Source: Clostridia bacterium
Lineage (GTDB): Bacteria > Bacillota > Clostridia > Oscillospirales > Acutalibacteraceae
DNA length: 35,941 nucleotides
Direction: 5' to 3'
Assembly: GCA_017416285.1 (NCBI GenBank)
Contig: JAFQCU010000031.1
Coordinates: forward strand, 1-35,941
The notes under the pieces: model-generated
Seen by the model: the letters and a program-made list of their open reading frames with translations, nothing else
Told to the model about the DNA's origin: nothing
Database searches by the model: none
Program-made: the position numbers and the translations under genes
Shown here: positions 14,080 to 20,967 of the stretch, piece by piece
Numbering within the stretch: the first letter of the stretch is position 1
Layout: the number at the start of each line of letters is the position of its first letter

Positions 14080-14961
14080 TTAGAACTGCAAAACACGGCG
14101 TTTTGTCACACGATTAACCGCAAAGGAAAGCAGAAAAGAAAATATAAATATTAGCACTCCCGCAGCCATACTGTAGCCGTAAAGTCCGTCGTCCTTTTGA
14201 TTGTACATAAAGGAAAGTACAACCTCACTTGCGCCATTGGGCCCGCCGGAGGTCATTGCCTTTACAAACAAAAAAGCCATATTTATGGTGGAAATTATAA
14301 AGAAAGTAAGTGTCGTGCGAAGATTTGTCCAAATAAGGGGTAAGGTGATGTTAAAAAACTCACTAAAACGGCTTGCACCATCGAGTGATGCGCTTTCATA
14401 CATACTTTTAGGCACTGCTGACATTGACGCCATATACATTACCATATAATATCCTACAGCCTGCCATACAAGAGCTATAATAAGCGAATAAATCACCGTA
14501 TCCTCACCCTTCCAAAGCACAGTTATTTTCTTACCAAAAACCGATAAAAAGCTGTTTAAAAGTCCATTTTCGGCATCGTATATAGCAGAAAACACACCGG
14601 ATATAACCACAACCGATAAAATATTCGGTATGTAGAAAACCACACGAAAAAAATTGCCGCCAAATACACGGTCACGGGTAAGGAAAAACGCAAATAAAAG
14701 TGCCAATGACATTGTAAAAACCGTTACCGCAACAATCAAAAAAATGGTGTTTTGTGCCGCCCTTATAAACCTTTCGTCAAAAAGCAAAACCTTGAAATTT
14801 TCAAATGCCACGTAGCTTTCCTTATTGGAATATGCCCCTCGTTCAAAAAATGACATTCTGAACACCGAAAAGGTTGGGTAAAGCATAAATATAAAAAACA
14901 ATGCCGTAGCGGGAGCAACGCACAAAAGCACAAACAAATTTTTTCGTTTTACAGCGTTCAT
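14080..14961 (-). CDS. Carbohydrate ABC transporter permease, MalF type
   Basis: 293 residues with six hydrophobic segments. The EAA-loop motif E-S-A-S-L-D-G-A-S-R-F near residues 189-199 places it in the MalF-like CUT1 group. It lies between the binding-protein gene (51 bp upstream, separated by a strong hairpin) and the MalG-type gene. GAAGGAG lies before the ATG. It would pair with the MalG-type protein to form the translocation pore. Confidence 0.9.
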   Translation of the reverse strand: MNAVKRKNLFVLLCVAPATALFFIFMLYPTFSVFRMSFFERGAYSNKESYVAFENFKVLLFDERFIRAAQNTIFLIVAVTVFTMSLALLFAFFLTRDRVFGGNFFRVVFYIPNILSVVVISGVFSAIYDAENGLLNSFLSVFGKKITVLWKGEDTVIYSLIIALVWQAVGYYMVMYMASMSAVPKSMYESASLDGASRFSEFFNITLPLIWTNLRTTLTFFIISTINMAFLFVKAMTSGGPNGASEVVLSFMYNQKDDGLYGYSMAAGVLIFIFSFLLSFAVNRVTKRRVLQF

Positions 14962-14987
14962 CCTTTATACTCCTTCTTTAAAAATTG

Positions 14988-15005
14988 GGGCGGGATTCCC
15001 CGCCC
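14988..15005 (-). terminator. Intercistronic hairpin between binding-protein and permease genes
   Basis: Minus-strand GGGCGGG-gaat-CCCGCCC followed by CAATTTTT. A GC-rich hairpin placed just after a binding-protein gene commonly trims or stabilises the message, so that more binding protein than permease is made. Confidence 0.65.
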
Positions 15006-15011
15006 TTTAAT

Positions 15012-16334
15012 TTATTCTTTTATTAAATTTTCTCGCATAATTACATTTGCTTTTTTAATATCCTCTATCCATTTTTCTTTAGTAAGCTTACCGCTGACAA
15101 GCGAGTTTATAGGGTCGAAAAACACCTCATTTATGCTACCAAGACCCGCAACCGACTTATATGCCGCAAAGTTGCCCATCGCCGCTTTTGCGCCGTTATC
15201 ATAAATTGAATAAAACAACTTGTTTTCTTCATTAAGCTTATCCGAAACATTTAATACAGGCTGAATAGCATTACGGCTTGCAAAAATTTCACATGCTTTA
15301 TCTGAATACATATACGACACAAACTTTTTGGCATCCTTAATATTTTCAGCACCCTTGGGCACCCAAATTTGTTCTATCCAAGTGTAGGAGTATTGACTGC
15401 CGCCCGCCTTTACTGATGGAAGTGCCGTCATACCCCACTTAAAGCCCTCGGCAGCCTTAGCGTCTTGCATTTCACCCACAATCCAAGTGCCGTTAGGCAT
15501 AAATAACGCTTCGTTTTGCATTACTAAAAGCTGATTTTTAGTGAAGTCCTGATCGTTAGCCTGTGCGGGTGTTTTGGGATTAGTATAGGTCGCTAGTTTT
15601 GCTACGATATCAAGACAAAGCTTACCCTTGTCACTATCCCAAATATCTTTTTCATAATGTGTTGCTTTATCAAAGAAATCCGCACCGCCCACCGAATACA
15701 TAAGTGCGTAGAAAAACGCATCAAAATAACCGGTTGTGGGGTATGTGAAAAGATAAATTCCTTCTTTTTTGGCCTTGTCGCCTAAAGCCCACATTTCATC
15801 CCAGGTTTTGGGCACCTCCCAACCCTTTTGTTCAAATAATCCTTTATTATAAAAAAGTCCGCAAGGCGAATAAAACATCGGCATTAGATAGGTTTTACCG
15901 TCACCGTAAGGGTTAGTGGCAACACTATCAGTAAAGCCGCCGGCAAGCTTATCCTTAACCTTTTTGCTTTCACCGGGTATTGTCATTGAAAGCACGTCTG
16001 AAAGGTCGGTTAAGTTTTTATCCCTAATAAACTGCTCGGTAAGACCTGCTTCTCTGCCGGTTGCCAAAAGCACAACGTCGGGAAAATCGCCGCCCTGCAT
16101 TGAAGCTGAAATAACGTCCTCTAAATTCTTTTCAAGGGTTAATTCAACCTTTATTCCGGTTTCCTTTGTGAAAGCATCACAAACCTCTTTCCACATTCCG
16201 GCTTTTGTTGCCTCGTACCCCGATGATAACGCCGCAACACGAAGCGTCGCCGTTTTTTCTTCTTTGGCTTTGCAGCCTGCAAAAATACCCGACAGCATTA
16301 CTGTCATTAGTAAAAGTGCCAAAAACTTTTTCAT
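15012..16334 (-). CDS. Sugar-binding lipoprotein of an ABC transporter (family 1)
   Basis: 440 residues with a lipoprotein signal: M-K-K, a hydrophobic core and G-I-F-A-G-C, so Cys21 would be lipidated and the protein held outside the membrane. The body has the family 1 extracellular solute-binding pattern (P-K-T-W-D-E-M, N-G-T-W-I-V-G-E, A-x-x-F-V-S-Y). Some features recall NgcE-type N-acetylglucosamine/chitobiose binders, but this is weak. The ATG at 16334 follows AAGGAGG by 9 bases; an in-frame upstream start has no such site. It leads the operon with the two permeases and the small membrane protein, under a promoter with a palindrome at the RNA start. Confidence 0.85.
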   Translation of the reverse strand: MKKFLALLLMTVMLSGIFAGCKAKEEKTATLRVAALSSGYEATKAGMWKEVCDAFTKETGIKVELTLEKNLEDVISASMQGGDFPDVVLLATGREAGLTEQFIRDKNLTDLSDVLSMTIPGESKKVKDKLAGGFTDSVATNPYGDGKTYLMPMFYSPCGLFYNKGLFEQKGWEVPKTWDEMWALGDKAKKEGIYLFTYPTTGYFDAFFYALMYSVGGADFFDKATHYEKDIWDSDKGKLCLDIVAKLATYTNPKTPAQANDQDFTKNQLLVMQNEALFMPNGTWIVGEMQDAKAAEGFKWGMTALPSVKAGGSQYSYTWIEQIWVPKGAENIKDAKKFVSYMYSDKACEIFASRNAIQPVLNVSDKLNEENKLFYSIYDNGAKAAMGNFAAYKSVAGLGSINEVFFDPINSLVSGKLTKEKWIEDIKKANVIMRENLIKE

Positions 16335-16351
16335 TAAAAAATACCTCCTTA

Positions 16352-16394
16352 AACGCAATGCGTTGTATTATAAATATTTGGAAACTTGAGCCAA
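16352..16394 (-). promoter_or_regulatory. Promoter and palindromic operator candidate of the sugar ABC operon
   Basis: Minus-strand TTGGCT (16394-16389), 16 bp, TATAAT (16372-16367). Immediately downstream AACGCAATGCGTT (16352-16364 in plus orientation) is a perfect 6-1-6 palindrome covering the likely RNA start. That is where repressors of sugar operons bind; no regulator gene is adjacent. Confidence 0.6.
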
Positions 16395-16448
16395 AATATA
16401 CATAAATTGCAAAATTTTTCCGAAAAAACGCCTGCATTTTCAAATATA

Positions 16449-16477
16449 TTGCATTTTAAATTAAAAAATGGTATAAT
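16449..16477 (+). promoter_or_regulatory. Promoter of the cytidylate-kinase-like operon
   Basis: TTGCAT (16449-16454), 17 bp, TATAAT (16472-16477), 29 bases before the start codon. Confidence 0.75.
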
Positions 16478-16506
16478 CTTTTTAACAAATAATGTGGAGG
16501 TCTTTC

Positions 16507-17118
16507 ATGCCTAGAATTATTACTATAAGCCGTGAGTTTTCAAGCGGAGGCCGTGAGCTTGGCAAACGTCTTGCAGATGAATTGGGTATTCCCTGCTATG
16601 ACAGACAAATTATTGATATGGTTGCAGAAAAACAGGGCCTTGATAAGCATTACGTTGCCAATATGTCTGAACGAGACGTAAAGGTTTTTTATAATTCAAC
16701 CATTGGCCGTGGCTTTACAAGCTATAACTTTGGTATAAATCAATCTCTGCAAATTGCCAATGCAGAACATAATTTAATTCGTGAGCTTGCCGAACAGGGC
16801 GACTGTGTTATTATCGGCCGTGCAGCCGACGTGATTTTAAAGGAATACAATCCCCTTAATTTGTTCGTTTATGCGGATATGGACTCTAAAATTGCACGCT
16901 GCAAGGCAAGAAATCAAGAAAAAGAAAACCTTACCGACCGCAAAATTAAATTTATGTGTCGTGACATTGATAAATGCCGTGCAAACTATCGTGAAATGTT
17001 TACCGACACCAAGTGGGGTCACAGGGAAAGCTATCACCTTTGCATTAATACAAGCGGTAAGGAAATTAAAAAGCTTGTCCCTGCACTTGCATCTTATGTA
17101 AATAATTGGTTTGAATAA
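16507..17118 (+). CDS. Cytidylate kinase-like family protein
   Basis: 203 residues beginning M-P-R-I-I-T-I-S-R-E-F-S-S-G-G-R-E-L-G. In this family (PF13189, cytidylate kinase-like) the S-G-G-R-E-L-G segment takes the place of the usual phosphate loop. Also present are C-Y-D-R-Q-I-I near residue 35 and I-I-G-R-A-A-D near 104. These proteins are distinct from housekeeping Cmk; their true substrate is mostly unknown, and phosphate transfer is inferred from the fold. GGAGG lies a few bases before the chosen ATG; an in-frame ATG at 16492 precedes the site and is rejected. It heads a probable operon with a DtxR-type regulator (26 bp downstream) and a membrane protein. Confidence 0.85.
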   Translation: MPRIITISREFSSGGRELGKRLADELGIPCYDRQIIDMVAEKQGLDKHYVANMSERDVKVFYNSTIGRGFTSYNFGINQSLQIANAEHNLIRELAEQGDCVIIGRAADVILKEYNPLNLFVYADMDSKIARCKARNQEKENLTDRKIKFMCRDIDKCRANYREMFTDTKWGHRESYHLCINTSGKEIKKLVPALASYVNNWFE

Positions 17119-17143
17119 TTTTTAATGGAAATGAAGTGAATTT

Positions 17144-17509
17144 ATGGCGTTACAAGAATCGGGCGAAATGTATTTAGAAACAATCTACGTTTTATCGCAA
17201 AAAGGAAGTAGCGTGAGATCTATTGATATTTGTGAACACTTGGGCTATTCAAAACCAAGTGTAAGCCGTGCGGTAGGCCTGCTTAAAAAAGGCGGTTATA
17301 TTAACGTTTCACCCGAAGGCTTTATAACCTTAACTGATATCGGCATTGAGGTTTCACAAAAGCTTTTCGAACGCCATACACTGCTTTCAAATATGCTTAT
17401 AAGACTTGGGGTTGATGAATCAACCGCAACCGAGGATGCTTGCCGAATTGAACATGTAATAAGTGAAGAATCATTTAATGCCTTGAAAAAGTATTTTGAA
17501 AATCTATAA
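17144..17509 (+). CDS. DtxR/MntR-type metal-dependent transcription regulator
   Basis: 121 residues. An N-terminal winged helix-turn-helix (about 5-65, with R-S-I-D-I-C-E-H-L and S-K-P-S-V-S-R-A-V as the two helices) is followed by a helical dimer domain with E-R-H-T near residue 77 and E-D-A-C-R-I-E-H near 100-107. The Cys, Glu and His of that last segment match metal ligands of the DtxR family, so iron or manganese sensing is likely. It lacks a C-terminal SH3-like domain, as in MntR. It follows the kinase-like gene by 26 bp with GAAGTGA before the ATG. No metal transporter is adjacent. Confidence 0.85.
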   Translation: MALQESGEMYLETIYVLSQKGSSVRSIDICEHLGYSKPSVSRAVGLLKKGGYINVSPEGFITLTDIGIEVSQKLFERHTLLSNMLIRLGVDESTATEDACRIEHVISEESFNALKKYFENL

Positions 17510-17552
17510 TTCGTATAAATATCGAAATATGTAGCTTTAGAAGGTCATAAAA

Positions 17553-18239
17553 ATGTCAATATCGAATTATATTAACCAAAAAGCAAGAAATCTTACGGTC
17601 TTTGCCTTTGCTGTTGTTTCACTTATAATATTGCCTTTTGTAACCATTATTTCAACCGCCACATTAAAGGAGCACCACGGTGTAGTTTTAGGGGTTGGCT
17701 TAATGATAGCTGCAATACCGTTTCACTGCTTTGCTAAAAAGCATAACGCATTGTATTTAATAAGCTTTTTGCTCAATAGCGTAGCAAATGGGTTTTCACT
17801 TGCGGCACTTTATATTTCCAAAAATATAAATTTAAATTTCGACGATTTAATTGTAGCAATAATTCCATCAGTCATCATTTTGTTTTTAACCTATTTAACT
17901 TTAGAAAAATTTATAAACGCCAAAAAGCTGATAATAACCGTTTTTTCAATATTCAGCGGCGCTCTTACTATCACAATGATGATATTTTGGATAATTTGCG
18001 GCGATTTGTTTTTCAGCTTTAGTTTTTTTGGTTTGTTACTTTTACTGTTTTATATTTGCGTTTTCGGCATTACCGCCAACCAAAATAAACGTTCAGTTTT
18101 ACGTGATATTTCCTTCGGAAGCTTCGGTGCATTTATAATTCTGACAGTTGTCGTTATAACAATTTTATCTGAGGGGGAACTCTTTGACGGATTAGATCTC
18201 GACCTAGGCTTTGGCGAAAAAAAGAAAAAAGGGAAATAA
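17553..18239 (+). CDS. Unknown polytopic membrane protein
   Basis: 228 residues with about six or seven hydrophobic segments and a charged C-terminal tail of acidic then lysine-rich residues (D-L-D-L-G-F-G-E then K-K-K-K-K-G-K). I do not recognise the family. It lies 43 bp after the DtxR-type gene with a weak AAGG before the ATG, and a strong terminator follows, so it is probably the last gene of the operon. Regulation or transport linked to metals is possible from position only. Confidence 0.7.
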   Translation: MSISNYINQKARNLTVFAFAVVSLIILPFVTIISTATLKEHHGVVLGVGLMIAAIPFHCFAKKHNALYLISFLLNSVANGFSLAALYISKNINLNFDDLIVAIIPSVIILFLTYLTLEKFINAKKLIITVFSIFSGALTITMMIFWIICGDLFFSFSFFGLLLLLFYICVFGITANQNKRSVLRDISFGSFGAFIILTVVVITILSEGELFDGLDLDLGFGEKKKKGK

Positions 18240-18252
18240 TTGTAATATATGT

Positions 18253-18284
18253 AAAAACCGACCCAAACGGGTCGGTTTTTTATT
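18253..18284. terminator. Bidirectional terminator
   Basis: AAAAACCGACCC (18253-18264) pairs with GGGTCGGTTTTT (18269-18280) around AAAC. The A run and T run let it end both the plus-strand operon and the minus-strand lysis cassette, whose last stop codon lies at 18283. Confidence 0.9.
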
Positions 18285-18507
18285 ATTTAATTTCCGGCAA
18301 GCCTGCAAGCGAAGTAAAAGTTGAATAGATAAATGCCACTGCTGAAGCAGACAAAACCATTACCCAGTTAATTTCACTCATAAGCGCACCAACCGTTATT
18401 AAGGAAGCTGCAGTCTGAGCAAAGGTTTTAACCGCACGCACGCCTGCAGCCTTTAACCATTTGATTGCCTTATCCTGTTTTTTAAGCCACTCGATAAACT
18501 TTTTCAT
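18283..18507 (-). CDS. Phage r1t-type holin
   Basis: 74 residues: a charged N-terminal helix, then A-G-V-R-A-V-K-T-F-A-Q-T and two hydrophobic segments, ending S-L-A-G-L-P-E. That pattern matches the r1t-type phage holins (PF16945). Holins open holes in the cytoplasmic membrane so that an endolysin can reach the wall. Its ATG overlaps the stop codon of the endolysin gene (TAATG), so the two are co-translated. It is the last gene of the sigma/lysis operon. Related holin-like proteins, such as TcdE beside TcdR in Clostridioides difficile, release toxins. Confidence 0.8.
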   Translation of the reverse strand: MKKFIEWLKKQDKAIKWLKAAGVRAVKTFAQTAASLITVGALMSEINWVMVLSASAVAFIYSTFTSLAGLPEIK

Positions 18508-19244
18508 TATTTCACCCCCAATATCTTTTTCCAGCTTTCGGGCCCTACACAGCCGTCAGCTTTTAAACCAACTAATTTTTGCCATTTTATAACGGCGTTT
18601 TTCGTATCTTTACCGAACTTACCGTCGACCGTCACGCCAACTGCGTTTTGTACGATTTTGGTTAGGTTTTTATATTTATAGGTAACACGCTTTTTGCATA
18701 CCGCTTTTTTAGCAACTGCAATACACTCATTACCCCACTTTCCATCTGCACCGAATTTAGGAAATTTAAAGCCATCTGCAATAGCGGCTAACTGCCATTG
18801 CTTAACGGCATTTGGCTTTTCAGTTTCAAAAACCTTTGTGCCTTCAAGATAAGGTGCGGGGTCGACGTATTTACCTCCGATATTTATATCAAAATGCAAA
18901 TGTGCTCCCGTTACGTTGCCTGTAGCACCCATATAACCGAGAACCTGTCCTTTAAGCACCTTATCACCTGCCTTTACGGTACGGCTTCCCTTTTTCATAT
19001 GTAAATAACGGGTGTAATTACCATTGCCGTGGTCAATTTGTACGTATTCACCCGCAGTTAGCGAATACTTTGAAATTTTAACCACGCCATCGCTGAAAGC
19101 GATTATGTAATCAAGTGTTGCGCCTTCGCCAACTAAATCAATGCCGTTGTGCATTTGCTTTTTTCCCCAAATGGTACGCATACCAAATGGACTTGTCACC
19201 TTGTGTCCGCCCTTTTTAAGAACGGGATTTTTATATTTTGCCAT
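18507..19244 (-). CDS. M23-family endolysin with C-terminal peptidoglycan-binding domain
   Basis: 245 residues without a signal peptide, as expected of a holin-dependent endolysin. Residues about 14-130 form an M23/LytM zinc endopeptidase: S-P-F-G-M-R, H-N-G-I-D (His32, Asp36), R-Y-L-H-M and A-H-L-H-F-D near 115. Residues about 150-245 hold a binding part whose end (V-D-G-K-F-G-K-D-T-K-N-A-V-I-K-W-Q) is a PG_binding_1 repeat. It would cut peptide cross-links of peptidoglycan. The ATG at 19244 follows GAGGAGGAG by 8 bases; a longer in-frame reading lacks such a site. It overlaps the 64-residue gene by 14 bp upstream and the holin start downstream. Confidence 0.85.
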   Translation of the reverse strand: MAKYKNPVLKKGGHKVTSPFGMRTIWGKKQMHNGIDLVGEGATLDYIIAFSDGVVKISKYSLTAGEYVQIDHGNGNYTRYLHMKKGSRTVKAGDKVLKGQVLGYMGATGNVTGAHLHFDINIGGKYVDPAPYLEGTKVFETEKPNAVKQWQLAAIADGFKFPKFGADGKWGNECIAVAKKAVCKKRVTYKYKNLTKIVQNAVGVTVDGKFGKDTKNAVIKWQKLVGLKADGCVGPESWKKILGVK

Positions 19245-19425
19245 TTTTAAGCTCCTCCTCGTAATTCCATACACAATTCTTTTTATAATCGTAAACGTTT
19301 TGCTTTGTTTTTTTAGCAACTTCTACTGCATTTTCAAATATCAAAAAAGCCCCCGCCTGTGATTTTATATCCTCCCAGGTATTCCTAACTCTAAATAGCT
19401 TAATATCACTACAAGCATTCTTCAT
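19231..19425 (-). CDS. Stand-alone 64-residue module like the C-terminal repeat of clostridial amidases
   Basis: The stretch V-R-N-T-W-E-D-I-K-S-Q-A-G-A-F followed by N-A-V-E-V-A and V-Y-D-Y resembles the short module (V-R-x-S-W-x-D-A-K-S-Q-I-G-A-F, then N-A-x-x-x-A, then V-Y-D) found at the end of many clostridial and phage muramoyl-alanine amidases, where it is thought to bind the wall. Here it is separately encoded between the sigma factor and endolysin genes, overlapping both (17 and 14 bp). GGGAGGCG lies 7 bases before the ATG. It may be an endolysin accessory or targeting subunit. The resemblance is from memory of the motif. Confidence 0.6.
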   Translation of the reverse strand: MKNACSDIKLFRVRNTWEDIKSQAGAFLIFENAVEVAKKTKQNVYDYKKNCVWNYEEELKNGKI

Positions 19426-19945
19426 TTATAATCGCCTCCCTCAAAATCCCCAATATTCGATTTTTAGTTTTATTAACCGCTTGACGTGAAATATTAAGTC
19501 GCTCGGCAATTTCATTAATACTAAAGCCGTAAATGTAATGATAAAAAAATATAAGTCGCTGGGCATCGTTAAGCTTTTTGATAGCCTGTGACATACAAAT
19601 GTTTTTATCAAAACTGTCTGTTATTCCGTAACATTCCTCAAACAAATGATTTTCGAATTTATTCGACTTGACTTTAGCCATTGATAATGAAATATATTTG
19701 TTTTTAATTGAAACTGCTATATACCGATGAAGCTCATCCCCATCGTCGGTTGGAAATTTTGAAAGTTTTATTGAATACAAAAGCTCGATAAAAAACAGTG
19801 TCAGCTCGGATTGCGCATCTTCATATCCAAGCTTATTCCCCAGAAAAACAATCAAATGCTTAAATTCCTCGAACACCTGAAAAAACACCGACATATCTTG
19901 CTCTTTGATTTTTTCAATTAGCGGTTTTAAAAGGTAGTTTTGCAT
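19409..19945 (-). CDS. Alternative sigma factor, small (TcdR/UviA-like or phage-type)
   Basis: 178 residues. The C-terminal 50 form a sigma region 4 helix-turn-helix (L-N-D-A-Q-R-L-I-F, then I-N-E-I-A-E-R-L-N-I-S-R-Q-A-V-N), and residues about 25-90 are compatible with a degenerate region 2. Regions 1 and 3 are absent. Small sigma factors beside holin genes are known from TcdR-TcdE and UviA-UviB, and the size fits that group 5; a phage late-gene sigma is the alternative. The ATG at 19945 follows AAGGAGG by 9 bases; a longer reading adds residues without such a site. It leads the overlapping operon with the wall module, endolysin and holin. Confidence 0.7.
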   Translation of the reverse strand: MQNYLLKPLIEKIKEQDMSVFFQVFEEFKHLIVFLGNKLGYEDAQSELTLFFIELLYSIKLSKFPTDDGDELHRYIAVSIKNKYISLSMAKVKSNKFENHLFEECYGITDSFDKNICMSQAIKKLNDAQRLIFFYHYIYGFSINEIAERLNISRQAVNKTKNRILGILREAIINEECL

Positions 19946-19968
19946 TTTGCCGGACCTCCTTAAAATAC

Positions 19969-19996
19969 AGAAAGAAATCCGGCAAGCATTTGTAAA
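19969..19996 (-). promoter_or_regulatory. TcdR/UviA-type promoter candidate before the sigma gene
   Basis: Minus-strand TTTACA (19996-19991), 16 bp, CTTTCT (19974-19969). Group 5 sigma factors such as TcdR use TTTACA with a CTnTTT-like -10 at that spacing. No convincing sigma-A promoter was seen here, which fits autoregulation; the message would start just before the ribosome binding site. Confidence 0.4.
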
Positions 19997-20072
19997 CCCA
20001 AAAATAAAAAAACTGTAAAATTTTGCCAATTTCTTAAATGTAAAACTCATTTTAATGAAATGGCAATTTTTT

Positions 20073-20099
20073 TGTCGAAAAAAGGAGTAAAAAGTCGAA
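20073..20099. promoter_or_regulatory. Two Spo0A-box-like sites 20 bp apart
   Basis: TGTCGAA at 20073-20079 is a perfect match to the Spo0A (0A) box, within TTTGTCGAAAAA. AGTCGAA at 20093-20099 differs by one base. Both sit on the same face of the helix, and each is followed by GGAGTAAAA, making a tandem 20-bp repeat. They lie between the sigma gene and the LytTR gene. Confidence 0.5.
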
Positions 20100-20143
20100 T
20101 TTTGGGAGTAAAATGCGTAAAAATCACTTTTTTAAACTTGTAA

Positions 20144-20172
20144 TTGACATTTTTTGGATAACATTATATAAT
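20144..20172 (+). promoter_or_regulatory. Consensus promoter of the LytTR regulator gene
   Basis: TTGACA (20144-20149), 17 bp, TATAAT (20167-20172): a perfect sigma-A promoter. It lies 45 bp downstream of the second 0A-like box. The leader contains a perfect 9-bp hairpin, CAGTATTTC with GAAATACTG (20189-20211), ending shortly before the AAAGGA. Confidence 0.8.
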
Positions 20173-20240
20173 TAAAGGTATAAAAAAGCAGTATTTCTGA
20201 ACGAAATACTGAAAACAACATTTAAAAGGATATTTTTAAA

Positions 20241-20933
20241 ATGAAAATTGCTGTTTTTGATGAAAATTCCAACAATAGTTCTTATTTAAAACAATCAATT
20301 TATACTTTTTCCAATTTAAAAAATTTTGAACTTGTCATAGATGTTTTTTCTAATATAAACGATTTCTTAAAGTCCGAACCAAACTATATCCTGTACTTTA
20401 TAGCCTTTAAAACCAAGGCTGATATTTTATTAGCACAAAAGCTTTTACAAAAAAACACCGAAACACCTATAGTTGTTACTGCTGATGATACCAGCCTTGC
20501 GATAGAGGCGTTTAAAATTAATGCATACAATTTTTTACATACACCGTTTCGAATGACAGATTTATATGACGTTTTGGAAAATTTTTTCTCATCATATTTG
20601 AGTAATGCACTGCTTATAAACAATGGTTTAGAAAATGTTTATATTAATACCAGTGATATTTTATACCTTGAAGCAGACAATAAGCGTTGCCAAATTCACA
20701 CAAAAAATCAAACAATTTGTTGCAACAAAACTATGGCACGTGTATATAACGTTTTGCCACAGGATAGCTTTTTAAAAATAAACCGTGCCTTTATAGTTAA
20801 TGCGAATCATGTATCCCGTTTTAACAGCAGTCACGTTATTCTTACAAACGGTACTACAGTTTATCCCAGCCGACATTTTTATAAAGCCTTTAAAGAGGAT
20901 TTTCTTAAAACCACATCCCCTAAAATACCATAA
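20241..20933 (+). CDS. LytTR-family regulator with a degenerate receiver domain
   Basis: 230 residues. Residues 1 to about 115 look like a response-regulator receiver (M-K-I-A-V-F-D-E-N at the start, V-V-T-A-D-D in strand 4), but the strand-3 segment reads Y-I-L-Y-F-I-A-F-K with no phosphoacceptor Asp, and the usual K-P-F is T-P-F. Residues about 125-225 form a LytTR DNA-binding domain (I-L-Y-L-E-A-D-N-K-R, F-L-K-I-N-R-A-F-I-V-N, L-T-N-G-T-T). LytTR regulators control virulence, bacteriocin and competence genes. Loss of phosphorylation residues suggests control by amount or ligand. No sensor kinase is adjacent. It is divergent from the lysis cassette, its likely target. Confidence 0.85.
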   Translation: MKIAVFDENSNNSSYLKQSIYTFSNLKNFELVIDVFSNINDFLKSEPNYILYFIAFKTKADILLAQKLLQKNTETPIVVTADDTSLAIEAFKINAYNFLHTPFRMTDLYDVLENFFSSYLSNALLINNGLENVYINTSDILYLEADNKRCQIHTKNQTICCNKTMARVYNVLPQDSFLKINRAFIVNANHVSRFNSSHVILTNGTTVYPSRHFYKAFKEDFLKTTSPKIP

Positions 20934-20964
20934 AAGCCTTTCGCAATAAGCGAAAGGCTTTTAA
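20932..20964. terminator. Terminator between convergent LytTR and SEDS genes
   Basis: AAAAGCCTTTCGC (20932-20944) pairs with GCGAAAGGCTTTT (20950-20962) around AATAA. It overlaps the LytTR stop codon and serves both directions. Confidence 0.85.
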
Positions 20965-20967
20965 ACT

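Noticed and set aside
15916-16389. 157-codon plus-strand frame opposite the binding-protein gene
   Set aside because: Antisense shadow of a well-supported gene, without a ribosome binding site.
18283-20050. A complete prophage
   Set aside because: Only lysis genes and a sigma factor are present; the flanks are cellular genes and no structural, packaging or integration gene is seen.
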